Shown piece after piece: positions 49,235 through 60,723 of a stretch of DNA of 64,000 nucleotides (positions are counted from its first letter, which is position 1; the number at the start of each line of letters is the position of its first letter). Under the pieces are notes generated by a model, which saw only the letters and a list, made by a program, of their open reading frames with translations, searched no databases and had not been told where the DNA came from. The DNA lies in contig JALCRK010000009.1 of NCBI GenBank assembly GCA_022652485.1, positions 1-64,000 of the forward strand, in the 5' to 3' direction. A program made the position numbers and the translations under genes. This DNA comes from Sphingobium sp. (GTDB taxonomy: Bacteria; Pseudomonadota; Alphaproteobacteria; Sphingomonadales; Sphingomonadaceae).

Positions 49235-49612
49235 AATTGCGCGGGCGGCGGGCCTTATGGGCATAATGGCTGGTTCGACAGGCTGGAGGACGTGATCGAC
49301 TTCTATGCCACGCGCGATGTGAAGCCGACCTGCACCAGCGTCATGCTCAGCTCCTCGGCGGCAGTCGCGGCGGGATGCTGGCCGGGCGCGGAGTTCGCCG
49401 ACCAGATGAACACCGACGAGCTGGGCAACCTGCCGCTCAACAGGTGGGAAAAGCAGAATATCGCCACCTTTCTGGGAACCCTCACCGATGGATATCAACC
49501 CGGCGCCATCCCCGAACCCGCCACCTGGGCACTGATGATTCTCGGCTTCGGCGGGATTGGCGCGCGGATACGGCGTCGCCGCGCGCACAAAGCTGCCCTC
49601 GCCACGGCCTGA
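49235..49612 (+). pseudogene. C-terminal remnant of a di-haem cytochrome c peroxidase/MauG-like protein with PEP-CTERM signal
   Basis: The translated fragment (about 125 residues) begins inside a conserved segment: GGPYGHNGWFDRLEDVIDFY, then ATRDVKPTC, MNTDELGNLPLNRWEKQNIA and FLGTLTDGYQP. This is the typical end of MauG/cytochrome-c-peroxidase-like proteins, where GPYMHNG precedes a terminal helix. It ends with an intact sorting signal, PEPATWALMILGFGGIG and a basic tail RIRRRRAH. Nothing upstream encodes a signal peptide or the CXXCH haem motifs: the GNAT gene ends at 49218. The front about two thirds are therefore deleted. Confidence 0.72.
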
Positions 49613-51866
<2,254 letters not shown>

Positions 51867-51867
<1 letters not shown>

Positions 51868-52769
51868 TGCGTGTTGTGGCCGTCACCGGCGCGACGGGGT
51901 TTGTCGGCGGCGAGACGCTGGATCAGTTGCTGGACGCGGGCTTCGCCGTGCGGGCGCTGGCGCGGCGCGCACAGCCGGAACGCGCGGGCGTGACATGGGT
52001 CGCGGGCGCGCTGGATGACCCTGCGGCGCTGGATGATCTGGTGCGCGGCGCGGACGTGGTGCTGCATATCGCGGGGGTGGTGAACGCGCCTGATCGCGCC
52101 GGGTTCGAGGCAGGGAACGGCCAAGGCACCGCCCACGTCATCGCCGCGATGGGGCAGGCGGGCGTGAAACGCCTCGTCCATGTCTCCTCCTTTGCGGCGC
52201 GCAATCCGCAACTGTCCGATTATTGCTGGTCCAAGCATCTCGCCGAGGAGAAGGTGCGCGCCTCTGGCCTCGACTGGACGATATTGCGGCCTCCCGCCGT
52301 CTATGGCCCCAGGGATACGGAGTTCATCGAGGTGATGAAGGTCGCGCGACATGGCCTGATGCCGGTGCCGCCCACGGGCCGCGCCTCGCTCATCCATGTG
52401 CGGGATCTGGCGCGGGTGCTCGTCAGCCTGTGCGGCGAGGCGGGCGCTGCCTATGCCGGCCAGACATGGGAGGTGGACGACGGCGCCCCAAATGGCCTCT
52501 CGCATATCGAGCTGGCCGCCGCCTTCGGGCGGGCATTGAACCGCCGCGTGATCCCCCTCCCCCTGCCCCAAGGCCTGCTGATGCTGTTCGCGCGGGGAGA
52601 CCGGCTGGTGCGCGGGCCGCGCGCCAAGCTCACGAAGGACCGCGTGCGCTATATGTGCCACCCCGATTGGGTGATCGACCCGGCGAAGCGGCCACCGGCA
52701 AACTTCTGGCAACCCCGCATATCCGCCGATGAAGGGCTGGCGGAGGTCGCCGCCTCACTCGTAAATTAA
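51867..52769 (+). CDS. NAD(P)-dependent epimerase/dehydratase family protein, CerR-like (sphingolipid ketone reductase candidate)
   Basis: A 300-residue extended short-chain dehydrogenase. The Rossmann motif is VTGATGFVGGETLDQLL (7-23); the catalytic pair is Tyr119-x3-Lys123 in DYCWSKHLAEEK. Other marks are VLHIAGVVNAP, LRPPAVYGPRD and LIHVRDLARVLV. In Caulobacter an epimerase-like reductase, CerR, sits beside spt and reduces the keto group made by serine palmitoyltransferase, after N-acylation. Position next to ACP and spt supports the same role here. The ATG overlaps the proB stop (TAATG). It converges with the DUF5706 gene with a 4-base overlap. Confidence 0.82.
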
Positions 52770-53299
52770 AGACGCAGGCCGGTTATCAGCTCCAACACCA
52801 GGAGCACGAAGCTGCCCACCAATCCGGTCAGAAATGCCCGGTATGCATAGCCAAGAAAGCGATATTTCTTGCGCGCCAGAACCTGTCCGTTCTGATAAAT
52901 ATCCCGCAGCATCATGCGGTAGGCGTCTTCATCGCATTGGAGCCGACCGAGTACCTCGTCCGAGAAGTTTTCTTCGCTCAGCTGAGAATAGACACCAAAA
53001 AACAGCAGATTGTCGCCGGGGCCGAGAGCGCCTTTCGCTTTGCTCACTCTCGGCAGCACACATATGATCGCGCAAATCGCAGCCAGAAACGCTCCCGTCG
53101 CCAGAACGGCAATAGGGAGCAGCATCGTGCCAGCATGGATCTGCCCTACGGAGAGGGTAAAAATCACAAATGAGGCGCCGATTATCATATTGGCCTTCTG
53201 ATCCGCCATCTGACTGAGAGTCAGATTGCCTTGCATCGTCGTCCGCAATACATAGATCGCGTTGGGGATGAACTCCGAAGGCTTATTCAGATTATTCAT
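52766..53299 (-). CDS. DUF5706 membrane protein (PycTM/Pycsar-effector-like fold)
   Basis: A 177-residue protein with the DUF5706 pattern: LTLSQMADQKANMIIGASFV starts the first membrane helix, a second helix follows after about 25 residues (AVLATGAFLAAICAIICVL), then DNLLFFGVYSQLSEENF, MMLRDIYQNGQVLARKKYRF and a third helix near the end. The same fold is the effector of Pycsar defence, which disrupts membranes on cyclic nucleotide binding. No cyclase is nearby, and the gene lies inside the sphingolipid cluster, so a membrane-lipid-related role is a fair alternative. I chose the ATG at 53299 (AGGG upstream) over 53335. Confidence 0.72.
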   Translation of the reverse strand: MNNLNKPSEFIPNAIYVLRTTMQGNLTLSQMADQKANMIIGASFVIFTLSVGQIHAGTMLLPIAVLATGAFLAAICAIICVLPRVSKAKGALGPGDNLLFFGVYSQLSEENFSDEVLGRLQCDEDAYRMMLRDIYQNGQVLARKKYRFLGYAYRAFLTGLVGSFVLLVLELITGLRL

Positions 53300-53451
53300 T
53301 ATGTTACGCCCTATTATTGGCTGATCATCAATCATGCCATTATCAGTTTTTGTTCCGATCAAGCCCACTTCCCGCCATATTCGCTTGCCAAAGAACGTCA
53401 AGCGCGGGCATGACCCCGTCACATACACTTCCACGGGAAAAAGACAGTTCG

Positions 53452-53694
53452 ATGACTGACCGCAACGACATTCAGGATCGCGTTCTTGAGCAGATTGCTC
53501 CGTTCAACAAAAAAGGGGTGGAGCTTTCCGACGCCACCACCTTCGCGGGCGATCTGGAGTGGGACAGCCTGACCGTGATGGATTTCGTCGCCGCGATCGA
53601 GGATGAATTCGACATCATCATCAGCATGAACATGCAGGCCGAGATCGAAACGATCGGCCAGTTGATCGACGCCGTGGCGAAGTTGATCGGCTGA
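53452..53694 (+). CDS. Acyl carrier protein dedicated to sphingolipid synthesis (AcpR-like)
   Basis: An 80-residue acyl carrier protein. The phosphopantetheine Ser is Ser39 in GDLEWDSLTVMDFV, and the fold ends DAVAKLIG. It differs from the fatty-acid-synthesis ACP (no fab genes nearby) and lies 11 bases before spt, so it likely carries the acyl chain used by serine palmitoyltransferase. In Caulobacter the equivalent ACP is required for ceramide synthesis. The ATG at 53452 follows GGGAAAAAGAC. It is the first gene of the spt operon. Confidence 0.9.
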   Translation: MTDRNDIQDRVLEQIAPFNKKGVELSDATTFAGDLEWDSLTVMDFVAAIEDEFDIIISMNMQAEIETIGQLIDAVAKLIG

Positions 53695-53705
53695 GGGGCG
53701 CACGC

Positions 53706-54929
53706 ATGACCGACCTGTTTTCCAAATTCGATCCGCTGATCGAGATGCGCGCCAACCTGCTCTCCAGCGGAGTCACCGACCCGTTCGGCCTCGTGATGGA
53801 GAAGGTGATCTCGCCCACCGTCGCGCTGTGCAACGGGCGCGAAACGATCCTGCTCGGCACGTACAACTATATGGGCATGACGTTCGACCCGGACGTGATC
53901 CAGGCGGGGAAGGACGCGCTCGACCAGTTCGGCTCCGGCACCACCGGCAGCCGCGTCCTCAATGGCACCTATGCCGGGCACAAGGCGGTCGAGGAGGCAT
54001 TGAAGGACTTCTACGGGATGGACCATGCGATGGTCTTTTCCACCGGCTATCAGGCCAATCTCGGCATCATCAGCACGATCGCGGGCAAGGGCGACTATAT
54101 CGTGCTCGATATCGACAGCCACGCCAGCATCTGGGACGGCTGCAAGATGGGCGATGCCGAAGTCGTGCCGTTCAAGCACAACGACATCGACGCGATGGAA
54201 AAGCGCCTGAAGCGCATTCCCGAGGGCGCGGGCAAGCTGGTGGTGCTGGAAGGCGTCTATTCGATGCTGGGCGACATCGCGCCGCTGAAAGAGATGATCG
54301 CGGTCGCCAAGGCGCATGGCGCGATGGTTCTGGTGGACGAGGCGCACTCTATGGGCTTCATCGGCCCCAACGGGCGCGGCGTGGCCGAAGAACAGGGCGT
54401 GCTGGACGAGGTCGATTTCGTGATCGGCACCTTCTCGAAATCGGTCGGCACGGTGGGCGGCTTCTGCGTCTCCAACCATCCCAAGTTCGAGATCATGCGG
54501 CTGGTGTGCCGCCCCTATGTCTTCACCGCCTCGCTCCCGCCGAGTGTGGTCGCCACCGCCACCACCTCGATCCGCAAGCTGATGCACGCCAGCAACAAGC
54601 GCGCACATCTGTGGGAGAACAGCAAGACGCTGCACAAGGGCCTGCGCGACGCGGGCTTCCAGCTCGGCACCACAGAACCGCAGAGCGCCATCATCTCCGT
54701 CATCATGCCGGATCTGGAGCGCGGCGCGGCGATGTGGGAGGCGCTGCTGCACGAGGGGCTGTATGTGAACCTCGCGCGCCCGCCCGCAACGCCCGCCGGG
54801 ATGACACTGCTGCGCTGCTCGCTCTGTGCCGAGCATAGCGCGGAACAGGTGCAGACGATCATCGGCATGTTCACCCGCGCCGGCAAGGCCACCGGGATTA
54901 TCGGCCAGGAACACACTCTTAGCGCGTAA
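53706..54929 (+). CDS. spt: Serine palmitoyltransferase
   Basis: A 407-residue PLP enzyme condensing serine with a long acyl thioester to 3-ketosphinganine, the first step of sphingolipid synthesis. Active-site residues: His139 (DSHASIWDG, stacks on PLP), Asp211 (VDEAHSMGFIG), Lys245 (GTFSKSVGTVGGF, PLP lysine) and Arg in ARPPATPAG near 370. The sequence resembles the soluble homodimeric Sphingomonas paucimobilis enzyme. It starts 11 bases after the ACP gene. Together these two genes anchor the assignment of this cluster and of the organism. Confidence 0.97.
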   Translation: MTDLFSKFDPLIEMRANLLSSGVTDPFGLVMEKVISPTVALCNGRETILLGTYNYMGMTFDPDVIQAGKDALDQFGSGTTGSRVLNGTYAGHKAVEEALKDFYGMDHAMVFSTGYQANLGIISTIAGKGDYIVLDIDSHASIWDGCKMGDAEVVPFKHNDIDAMEKRLKRIPEGAGKLVVLEGVYSMLGDIAPLKEMIAVAKAHGAMVLVDEAHSMGFIGPNGRGVAEEQGVLDEVDFVIGTFSKSVGTVGGFCVSNHPKFEIMRLVCRPYVFTASLPPSVVATATTSIRKLMHASNKRAHLWENSKTLHKGLRDAGFQLGTTEPQSAIISVIMPDLERGAAMWEALLHEGLYVNLARPPATPAGMTLLRCSLCAEHSAEQVQTIIGMFTRAGKATGIIGQEHTLSA

Positions 54930-54982
54930 AACCGGGAAATCTGCGGCTTCCCTTGCGTGGGCAGATGGTATAGCCTCGGCAC

Positions 54983-57001
54983 ATGAACGACTATTCTGGC
55001 GGGATTGCAGAGGAGAGTACGCCCTGGAAAGAGCGCGTCGATCGCCTCTTGCCGATACTCATCGGCGTTTCCCTCGCCATGACTATCGGCGCCCTGCTCT
55101 ATTTCGCGGGAACCGCCGCGCGGGAGCAGGAACAGGCGCTGATCCAGCAGCAGCGCAGCTACGAGATCGTGTCGCTGGCGCATCAGCTCGACGCCTCCGT
55201 CGCGAAGGCGGAGTCCTCGCTCGCCCGCTACGTCATCAGCATGGACAAGGATATTGGCCGCCAATATCAGGACGAGTGGGACCATGCGGCCACCGAGCTG
55301 GCGACGCTGCGGCGGGTGACGCTCAACGATCGCGTCGAGGCCGCGCTGGTCGATCAGCTCGATGTCGCCTTTCAGGAACGCGGGGCCGCGCTTAGCGACA
55401 TCGCGCTGCGCACGACCTATGACCAGAAGGAAACCTCGCTCGGTAAATTCTACCTCGCGAGCAAGGCGCAGAGCCTCAGGCGCATGAACGCGCTGCTCGA
55501 TCAGGTGATCGAGGAAGAGAACACCCGGCTCGATGAGCGCAATGTCGATGTGGTGCGCGCGGGAGACAGCGTGCAGCAGGTGACGACAACATATCGCCTC
55601 GTCGGGCTGGTGCTGATGGTCGCGCTGCTGCTGATGCTATGGGTCGCGCGGGCGACGATGAAGGAGCGGCGGCAGGAGCAGAGGCTGATCGACGAGGAAT
55701 ATCAGCGGGCACTGGCGCTGGAGGCCGCCGTCGCCGCGCGCACAGAGGAACTGCGCCACGCCTATGCCAAGCTGCAACGCGAATCCGAGGATCGGGCCAA
55801 GGCGGAGGAAAGCCTGCGCCAGATGCAGAAGATGGAAGCCGTGGGCCAGCTTACGGGCGGCATTGCCCATGATTTCAATAATATGCTGGCCGTTGTTGTG
55901 GGTGGATTGGAGCTTGCGCGACGGCGCGTAGCCGACGAACCGGAGGCGGTGCGCCATCTGGACAATGCGCTGGAGGGGGCCGAGCGGGCCGCCGCCCTCA
56001 CCCGCCGCCTGCTCGCTTTCGCGCGCGCCGAGCCGCATATGCCCGAGGCGCAATCGCCGGACGGGGTCGTCACCGGCATGGTCGATCTCGTCGATCGTGC
56101 GATCGGCGACCAGATCAAGGTGGAGCTGGATCTCGATTGCGGCGACTGGCCGGTGTTCGTCGACCGGCATCAGCTCGAGAACGCGCTGCTCAACCTCGCG
56201 GTCAACGCGCGCGACGCGATGGACGGCAAGGGCACGCTGCTGTTCCGTACGCGCCAGACCCGCCTGCGCGGCAACGAGATCGGCGAGTGTACGCCGGGCG
56301 AATATATCTGCCTCTCCGTGATCGATACCGGCTGCGGCATGACGGACGAGGTGCGCGCGCGGGTGTTCGAGCCGTTCTTCACCACCAAGGCGCATGGCAA
56401 GGGCACCGGGCTGGGCCTCAGCCAGGTGTTCGGCGTCGTGCGGCAATGCGGCGGCGAGATCGAGATTCTTTCCACCCCCGGCGAGGGCACCGAGGTTCAG
56501 CTCTATCTGCCGCGCCATATTCAGGCCGGAAAGCCGGAAGGAGCGGCCCCCTCCCCGGCTGCGACGGATAGCGCCAGCCCGGCCCTTTCCGGCTCCGGCC
56601 AGACCCCACTCAGGATATTGGTGGTGGAGGATGATCCGCGCGTGCTGGCGCAGACGCGTTCCGCCATCGTGGAGCTGGGCCACATGGCGATCTGCTGCGA
56701 TCATCCCTCGCGGGCGGTCGCGATGCTGGACGAGAATCCGGGCATCGACATTATTCTGAGCGACGTGCTGATGCCGGACATGACGGGGCCGGAGATGATC
56801 GCGGCGTTGCCGCCGCATTATCGCTCCATCCCGGTGATGTTCGTGACCGGCTATGCGGGCGATGTGCAGGACAGCCGCATGTTCGAGGGGCATTTCCTGC
56901 TGCGCAAGCCCTACACCCTCGCCGCGCTGGAAAAAACGATAGCGCAGGCGGCCGTCAGCCGATTGCCCGGCTTGCAATCAGACGTGGCACCAGCAGGATA
57001 G
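54983..57001 (+). CDS. Membrane-bound hybrid sensor histidine kinase
   Basis: A 672-residue protein. Two transmembrane helices (about 23-43 and 205-224) enclose a helical periplasmic sensor of CHASE3-like type. A coiled coil leads to HisKA with phospho-His296 ([20 protein letters not shown]), a HATPase domain ([49 protein letters not shown]) and a C-terminal receiver with VVEDDPRVL and [13 protein letters not shown]. Its position directly after spt suggests it senses or controls envelope or sphingolipid state, which is inference. Its last 47 bases overlap the convergent nucleotidyltransferase-like gene. Confidence 0.92.
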   Translation: MNDYSGGIAEESTPWKERVDRLLPILIGVSLAMTIGALLYFAGTAAREQEQALIQQQRSYEIVSLAHQLDASVAKAESSLARYVISMDKDIGRQYQDEWDHAATELATLRRVTLNDRVEAALVDQLDVAFQERGAALSDIALRTTYDQKETSLGKFYLASKAQSLRRMNALLDQVIEEENTRLDERNVDVVRAGDSVQQVTTTYRLVGLVLMVALLLMLWVARATMKERRQEQRLIDEEYQRALALEAAVAARTEELRHAYAKLQRESEDRAKAEESLRQMQKMEAVGQLTGGIAHDFNNMLAVVVGGLELARRRVADEPEAVRHLDNALEGAERAAALTRRLLAFARAEPHMPEAQSPDGVVTGMVDLVDRAIGDQIKVELDLDCGDWPVFVDRHQLENALLNLAVNARDAMDGKGTLLFRTRQTRLRGNEIGECTPGEYICLSVIDTGCGMTDEVRARVFEPFFTTKAHGKGTGLGLSQVFGVVRQCGGEIEILSTPGEGTEVQLYLPRHIQAGKPEGAAPSPAATDSASPALSGSGQTPLRILVVEDDPRVLAQTRSAIVELGHMAICCDHPSRAVAMLDENPGIDIILSDVLMPDMTGPEMIAALPPHYRSIPVMFVTGYAGDVQDSRMFEGHFLLRKPYTLAALEKTIAQAAVSRLPGLQSDVAPAG

Positions 57002-57866
57002 CCGCGACCAGCGGGTGCCGCCGCTGCCACGGTCGCAGGACGATGCGGGTTCCGGCATGGCGATTGATCTTCCACGCGAGATACTCGATCCCGCCCGCGA
57101 AGGTGAAGCTCGCCTTGATGAGACGCAGGACGCTCAAGGTCTTGCCGCGCCGTCGCAGCTGCTGCCAGCGAAGGGTCGCGGCGTTCGCCTCCGCACGGCT
57201 GACGGCGGCAGCAGAACCGATCCGTCCGTCCGCTATCGCGGCATCAAACAGGGCCGCATAATAATCCGGCGCGCTCTCGACGATGGAGCCGGAGCGCCCT
57301 TTGCGTTCGGCGCGCAACTCGCAGGTGTAGGTCATGGCAAAGCCCGCCTCGAACACGCCGCGCGCGCCTGCCCGCTCCGCAGGCGACACACCCGGCAAGG
57401 CGAGCGCGAGCAGGGTCGACCCAGCCTCGGCGACAGATGCGACGACATTCCGCCTTGCAGCTTCATCCGCCACCCATGCCAGCCGCGAAGGCTGCGCGAA
57501 GCGTGCCCAGACAGAGACATTGTCCGCCTTATCGCTGCACAGCCGGGCGAAATCATCTTGAGACAGCACCGCATATTTGGCACTCAGGCCATTCAAAGCA
57601 AATGGAAAAACATTAGGCGGGATCAGGCGGTTGGCGGAAGCCAGCCAGCTCTTGCCATAGGCGGCGCGATAGTCTGACACGATGAGGTAGAAATCGAGCA
57701 TCAGCCCATCCAGCTGGCTCTCGCGCAGGCAGGAGCCGTAGAACAGCACGGCGCGCGCGGCGGCGGGATGGAGCGCGGCGATGGCCGCCGCCATCTCCGC
57801 AACGCGTGGATCGACAGGCTGGGCAAGCTCGGCGCCGACCAGCGCCGCGACGGCGGAACCGCTCAC
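56955..57866 (-). CDS. Nucleotidyltransferase-like protein of the sphingolipid locus
   Basis: A 303-residue protein without a firm family match. Residues 40-70 read AVLFYGSCLRESQLDGLMLD then FYLIVSDY, which looks like the GS-x(n)-DxD pattern of nucleotidyltransferases such as Tam41-type cytidylyltransferases. The C-terminus has a hydrophobic segment ([18 protein letters not shown]). It lies in an operon with the lipid kinase: the kinase's stop and this gene's ATG overlap by 4 bases. In Caulobacter, genes for ceramide phosphoglycerate formation flank spt, and this protein plausibly belongs to that head-group step. It overlaps the hybrid kinase end by 47 bases. Confidence 0.6.
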   Translation of the reverse strand: MSGSAVAALVGAELAQPVDPRVAEMAAAIAALHPAAARAVLFYGSCLRESQLDGLMLDFYLIVSDYRAAYGKSWLASANRLIPPNVFPFALNGLSAKYAVLSQDDFARLCSDKADNVSVWARFAQPSRLAWVADEAARRNVVASVAEAGSTLLALALPGVSPAERAGARGVFEAGFAMTYTCELRAERKGRSGSIVESAPDYYAALFDAAIADGRIGSAAAVSRAEANAATLRWQQLRRRGKTLSVLRLIKASFTFAGGIEYLAWKINRHAGTRIVLRPWQRRHPLVAAILLVPRLIASRAIG

Positions 57867-58840
57867 GCCGCGAGACGCAGGAACGGCACCGGCGGGGTCG
57901 ATGTCAGTACGATCGGCCGCCCCTCATCGGCGTGGAAGATCTCGCCGTCCAGAATGACGCTGCTGTTCTCGCCCTCGATGCGGATTTCGTCGCCATGTTC
58001 GAGGTGGATGCCATCCATCTTCTGCCGCCCGAAACGCCCGAGCGCGCTTGCGAAAACCATGCGCAGCATCGCCCCGGCGCTATGATCGACCGCGAGCAGC
58101 TTCAGCCTGCCGCCGACATCGGCACCCCCGGCGGGGCGCGCACCCAGCAGCAGCTTCTCGAGCGTGGTGACGATCAGCACCGCATAGCGCCCGACCATCT
58201 GGCCCTTGCGGATGAAGGAGATGGAAACGGGCCGCGCGGCGGGCGGCATATATTTCCCCTTGATGCCGAAGAAGACACCGGCCAGCACCGCAAGCGCGGT
58301 GAGAAAATGCGAGATGCCGTTGGAAAGACCGAGCGGATAGATGCGGTTGCGGCAATAGAGGATGGAATCGGCCAAGCCTGCCCCACCGAGGAACATGCCG
58401 AGCACCGGGCGGCTCGTCGGCCCGCCATCGGACAGCGCGATCAGCTCGCGCGCCACGACATGCCCCTGTACCCCCTCCCGCGCGATCGCGACAATCTGCT
58501 CGAGCGCCTTGATCGGATCGCCCCTGATGCCGAGATCAAGCGCGATGAGGTTGGTCTTGCCATTGGGCAGCACCGCGACCGGCGGCGGGCTGGCGCCCTC
58601 GAAATAATGCCCCTGATACAGCTCGGTCAGGGCGGTCTGCACGGTGCCGTCGCCGCCGTTGATGACGAGGACCGCCGGCTTCACATGCGCGATCATCTGC
58701 ATCGCGCGGCCGATCTGCTCGACGCACTCCACCTCATAGTGGAAAATGTCCTGATTGCCCGCGCAATAGCTGCGAACGCGCGGAAGCAACTGGCGGTTGC
58801 CGGTCGACTTCGGGTTCGAGAGGAGCGCGACGAGAACCAT
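57863..58840 (-). CDS. Diacylglycerol/ceramide kinase-family lipid kinase (CpgB-like candidate)
   Basis: A 325-residue lipid kinase. The nucleotide motif is INGGDGTVQTALTELYQ (60-76); VAVLPNGKTNLIALDLGIRG is the PNGT-like motif, here PNGKTN, and GMFLGGAGLADSIL follows. The C-terminal domain ends HLEHGDEIRIEGENSSVILD then GEIF. In Caulobacter the ceramide kinase CpgB phosphorylates ceramide as the first step to ceramide phosphoglycerate; this gene's place between the spt and lptFG genes makes it a good candidate for the same function. The ATG at 58840 is 4 bases from the DUF2141 stop, and its stop overlaps the next gene by 4 bases. Confidence 0.82.
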   Translation of the reverse strand: MVLVALLSNPKSTGNRQLLPRVRSYCAGNQDIFHYEVECVEQIGRAMQMIAHVKPAVLVINGGDGTVQTALTELYQGHYFEGASPPPVAVLPNGKTNLIALDLGIRGDPIKALEQIVAIAREGVQGHVVARELIALSDGGPTSRPVLGMFLGGAGLADSILYCRNRIYPLGLSNGISHFLTALAVLAGVFFGIKGKYMPPAARPVSISFIRKGQMVGRYAVLIVTTLEKLLLGARPAGGADVGGRLKLLAVDHSAGAMLRMVFASALGRFGRQKMDGIHLEHGDEIRIEGENSSVILDGEIFHADEGRPIVLTSTPPVPFLRLAA

Positions 58841-58844
58841 GATC

Positions 58845-59366
58845 CTACATATACTGGAGCGAAATGGCGATGATGACCGGCGTATTGCCGACCGCGACCG
58901 CGGCCTTGTCCACCGAGGGCTTGCCGAGGTTGAAAATGCTGACCTTGGGATTATTCGAGAATCCACCGCCGTCGCGACTCAGATCGGTCTTGCCGTTGCC
59001 GTTGACATCATGACGCACGGCGACGCCATAGCGGCCCGAGGCGGGCAGCGGCATACAGAAGCGCATCTTGCCGTTTACCGGACGCGCCGGCGCCTCGATC
59101 CGGTTGATCCAGGCGCCCTTCTCCAGCCAGGCAGTGCGGGTGGCGGGATAGGACTGAAGCCGGATGATGCCCGTCGACGCCTCGAACCCGGAAACCTCGA
59201 CAATGATCGAAGGACCGGCATCGGCGGCGCAGCGCGCCATGTCGTTATCGATCACCTGACGCTGGGCATAAGCAAGAACGGGGGACGCGACGGAGCCGCC
59301 AATCACGAGCGCCGCAGCAACGGCACAGAGCGCCGCCTTGCGAAACACACCCGAAATTTTCGACAT
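58845..59366 (-). CDS. DUF2141 exported protein
   Basis: A 173-residue exported protein. A signal peptide runs to about residue 32 (ALVIGGSVASPVLAYAQ). The DUF2141 pattern (COG4704) is visible: IIVEVSGFEASTGIIRLQSY, LPASGRYGVAVRHDVNGNGK and FSNNPKVSIFNLGKPSVDKA. The family is a small beta-barrel of unknown function in the cell envelope. GAGGAGAAA eight bases before the ATG at 59366 fixes the start. It is the first gene of the operon with the lipid kinase and nucleotidyltransferase-like gene, divergent from lptF. Confidence 0.9.
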   Translation of the reverse strand: MSKISGVFRKAALCAVAAALVIGGSVASPVLAYAQRQVIDNDMARCAADAGPSIIVEVSGFEASTGIIRLQSYPATRTAWLEKGAWINRIEAPARPVNGKMRFCMPLPASGRYGVAVRHDVNGNGKTDLSRDGGGFSNNPKVSIFNLGKPSVDKAAVAVGNTPVIIAISLQYM

Positions 59367-59499
59367 GACCAAGTTTCTCCTCGAAGCTATAGCCCGCTCA
59401 GGATAGAACGTCCCGCGCGAGCTGGCCCTGTTCGCCCTGATGTTGATATGGAAGGCATTTGCGGCCAAAAAATGGTGACGGGACGACGATAAGTTGAAA

Positions 59500-60705
59500 A
59501 TGTTCAATTCCACCGATCGCTACATCGCGCGCCTGATCGCGGTGCCGCTGACGAGTACGCTGGTCATCGCGGCGATGCTGCTCGTGCTGGACAAGATGCT
59601 GCGCCTGTTCGATTTCGTGGCGGCGCAAGGCGGCCCGGTGAGCGTGGTGTGGCGGATGCTGGCCAATATGCTGCCCGAATATCTCTCGCTCGGCATCCCC
59701 ATCGGCCTGATGCTCGGCATTCTGCTCGCGCTGCGGCGGCTCGCGCTGTCATCCGAGCTGGACGTGCTGCGCGGCGTCGGCATGTCTCCCGCCCGTCTGA
59801 TGCGTGTGCCATATATGTATGCCGCGGCGCTGGCGCTGGTGAACCTCGCCATCGTCGGCTTCATCCAGCCCTATTCGCGCTATGCCTATGAAGGCCTGTC
59901 CTACGAGCTGCGTTCCGGCGCGCTCGGGGCATCGATCAAGATCGGCGAGTTCGCCAACCTCGGCAAGGGCATGACGCTGCGCATCGAGGAAAGCCACGAC
60001 ACCGGGCGCGACCTGCGCGGCATATTCGTCCGGATCGAGCAGAAGCCGGGCCAGTCGCTCGCCGTTACCGCCGCGCGCGGCACCTTCATGGCCACCGACG
60101 ACCCGGACACGATCATCCTGCGCCTGACCGATGGCGTGCTCGTGCAGCGCTCGGCGAAGCTCGCCAGCCCGCGAATCCTGAGCTTTTCGGGCCACGACCT
60201 GCCGATCGCGCTGCCCAAGATCGAGAATTTCCGCAGCCGCGGCAATGCCGACCGCGAGCTGACCCTGCCGGAGCTGGTGCGGGTGGGCGTCGCCGACACT
60301 ACCCAGCCCAAGACCCGCAGCGAGGTGCTGGCGAACATGAATTTCCGGCTGGCCGAGGTGGCGATGATGTTCCTGCTGCCACTCGCCGCGCTGGCCTTCG
60401 CGATCCCGCCCAAGCGATCCACTTCGGCGCTAGGCGTGTTCCTCTCGATCGTGTTCATCGTCACCTATCACAAGATCAACCAATATGCCGAGGCGCTGGG
60501 CTCCAGCGGCCGGGTCAGCCCGTTTCTGGCGCTATGGGTGCCTTTCGTGCTGTTCTCGGCGTTGATCCTCTGGATGTATCATGTCGCCGCGCACCGGCCG
60601 GGCGGCCAGCCGATCGGCGCACTCGAAGCGGTGTTCGCCAAGATATCCAAATGGATGGGCAAGTGGCTGCGGCTGGGTCGCAGAAAATTGCGGCACGCCC
60701 TGTAG
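59500..60705 (+). CDS. lptF: LptF, permease of the envelope glycolipid exporter
   Basis: A 401-residue LptF/LptG-family protein. Three N-terminal helices (FNSTDRYIARLIAVPLTSTL; the segment with GIPIGLMLGILLALRRL) are followed by a periplasmic beta-jellyroll (SIKIGEFANLGKGMTLRIEE) and three C-terminal helices (AFAIPPKRSTSALGVFL). With LptG and the ATPase LptB it lifts glycolipid from the inner membrane to the Lpt bridge. The start is the ATG at 59500; a TTG two codons before is also in frame. lptG follows after 18 bases. Confidence 0.94.
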   Translation: MFNSTDRYIARLIAVPLTSTLVIAAMLLVLDKMLRLFDFVAAQGGPVSVVWRMLANMLPEYLSLGIPIGLMLGILLALRRLALSSELDVLRGVGMSPARLMRVPYMYAAALALVNLAIVGFIQPYSRYAYEGLSYELRSGALGASIKIGEFANLGKGMTLRIEESHDTGRDLRGIFVRIEQKPGQSLAVTAARGTFMATDDPDTIILRLTDGVLVQRSAKLASPRILSFSGHDLPIALPKIENFRSRGNADRELTLPELVRVGVADTTQPKTRSEVLANMNFRLAEVAMMFLLPLAALAFAIPPKRSTSALGVFLSIVFIVTYHKINQYAEALGSSGRVSPFLALWVPFVLFSALILWMYHVAAHRPGGQPIGALEAVFAKISKWMGKWLRLGRRKLRHAL

Positions 60706-60723
60706 GCCGGAGAGGACAGACCC

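Noticed and set aside
52766-53299. A complete Pycsar anti-phage system
   Set aside because: Only an effector-like protein is present; no nucleotidyl cyclase gene lies nearby and the neighbours are lipid genes.
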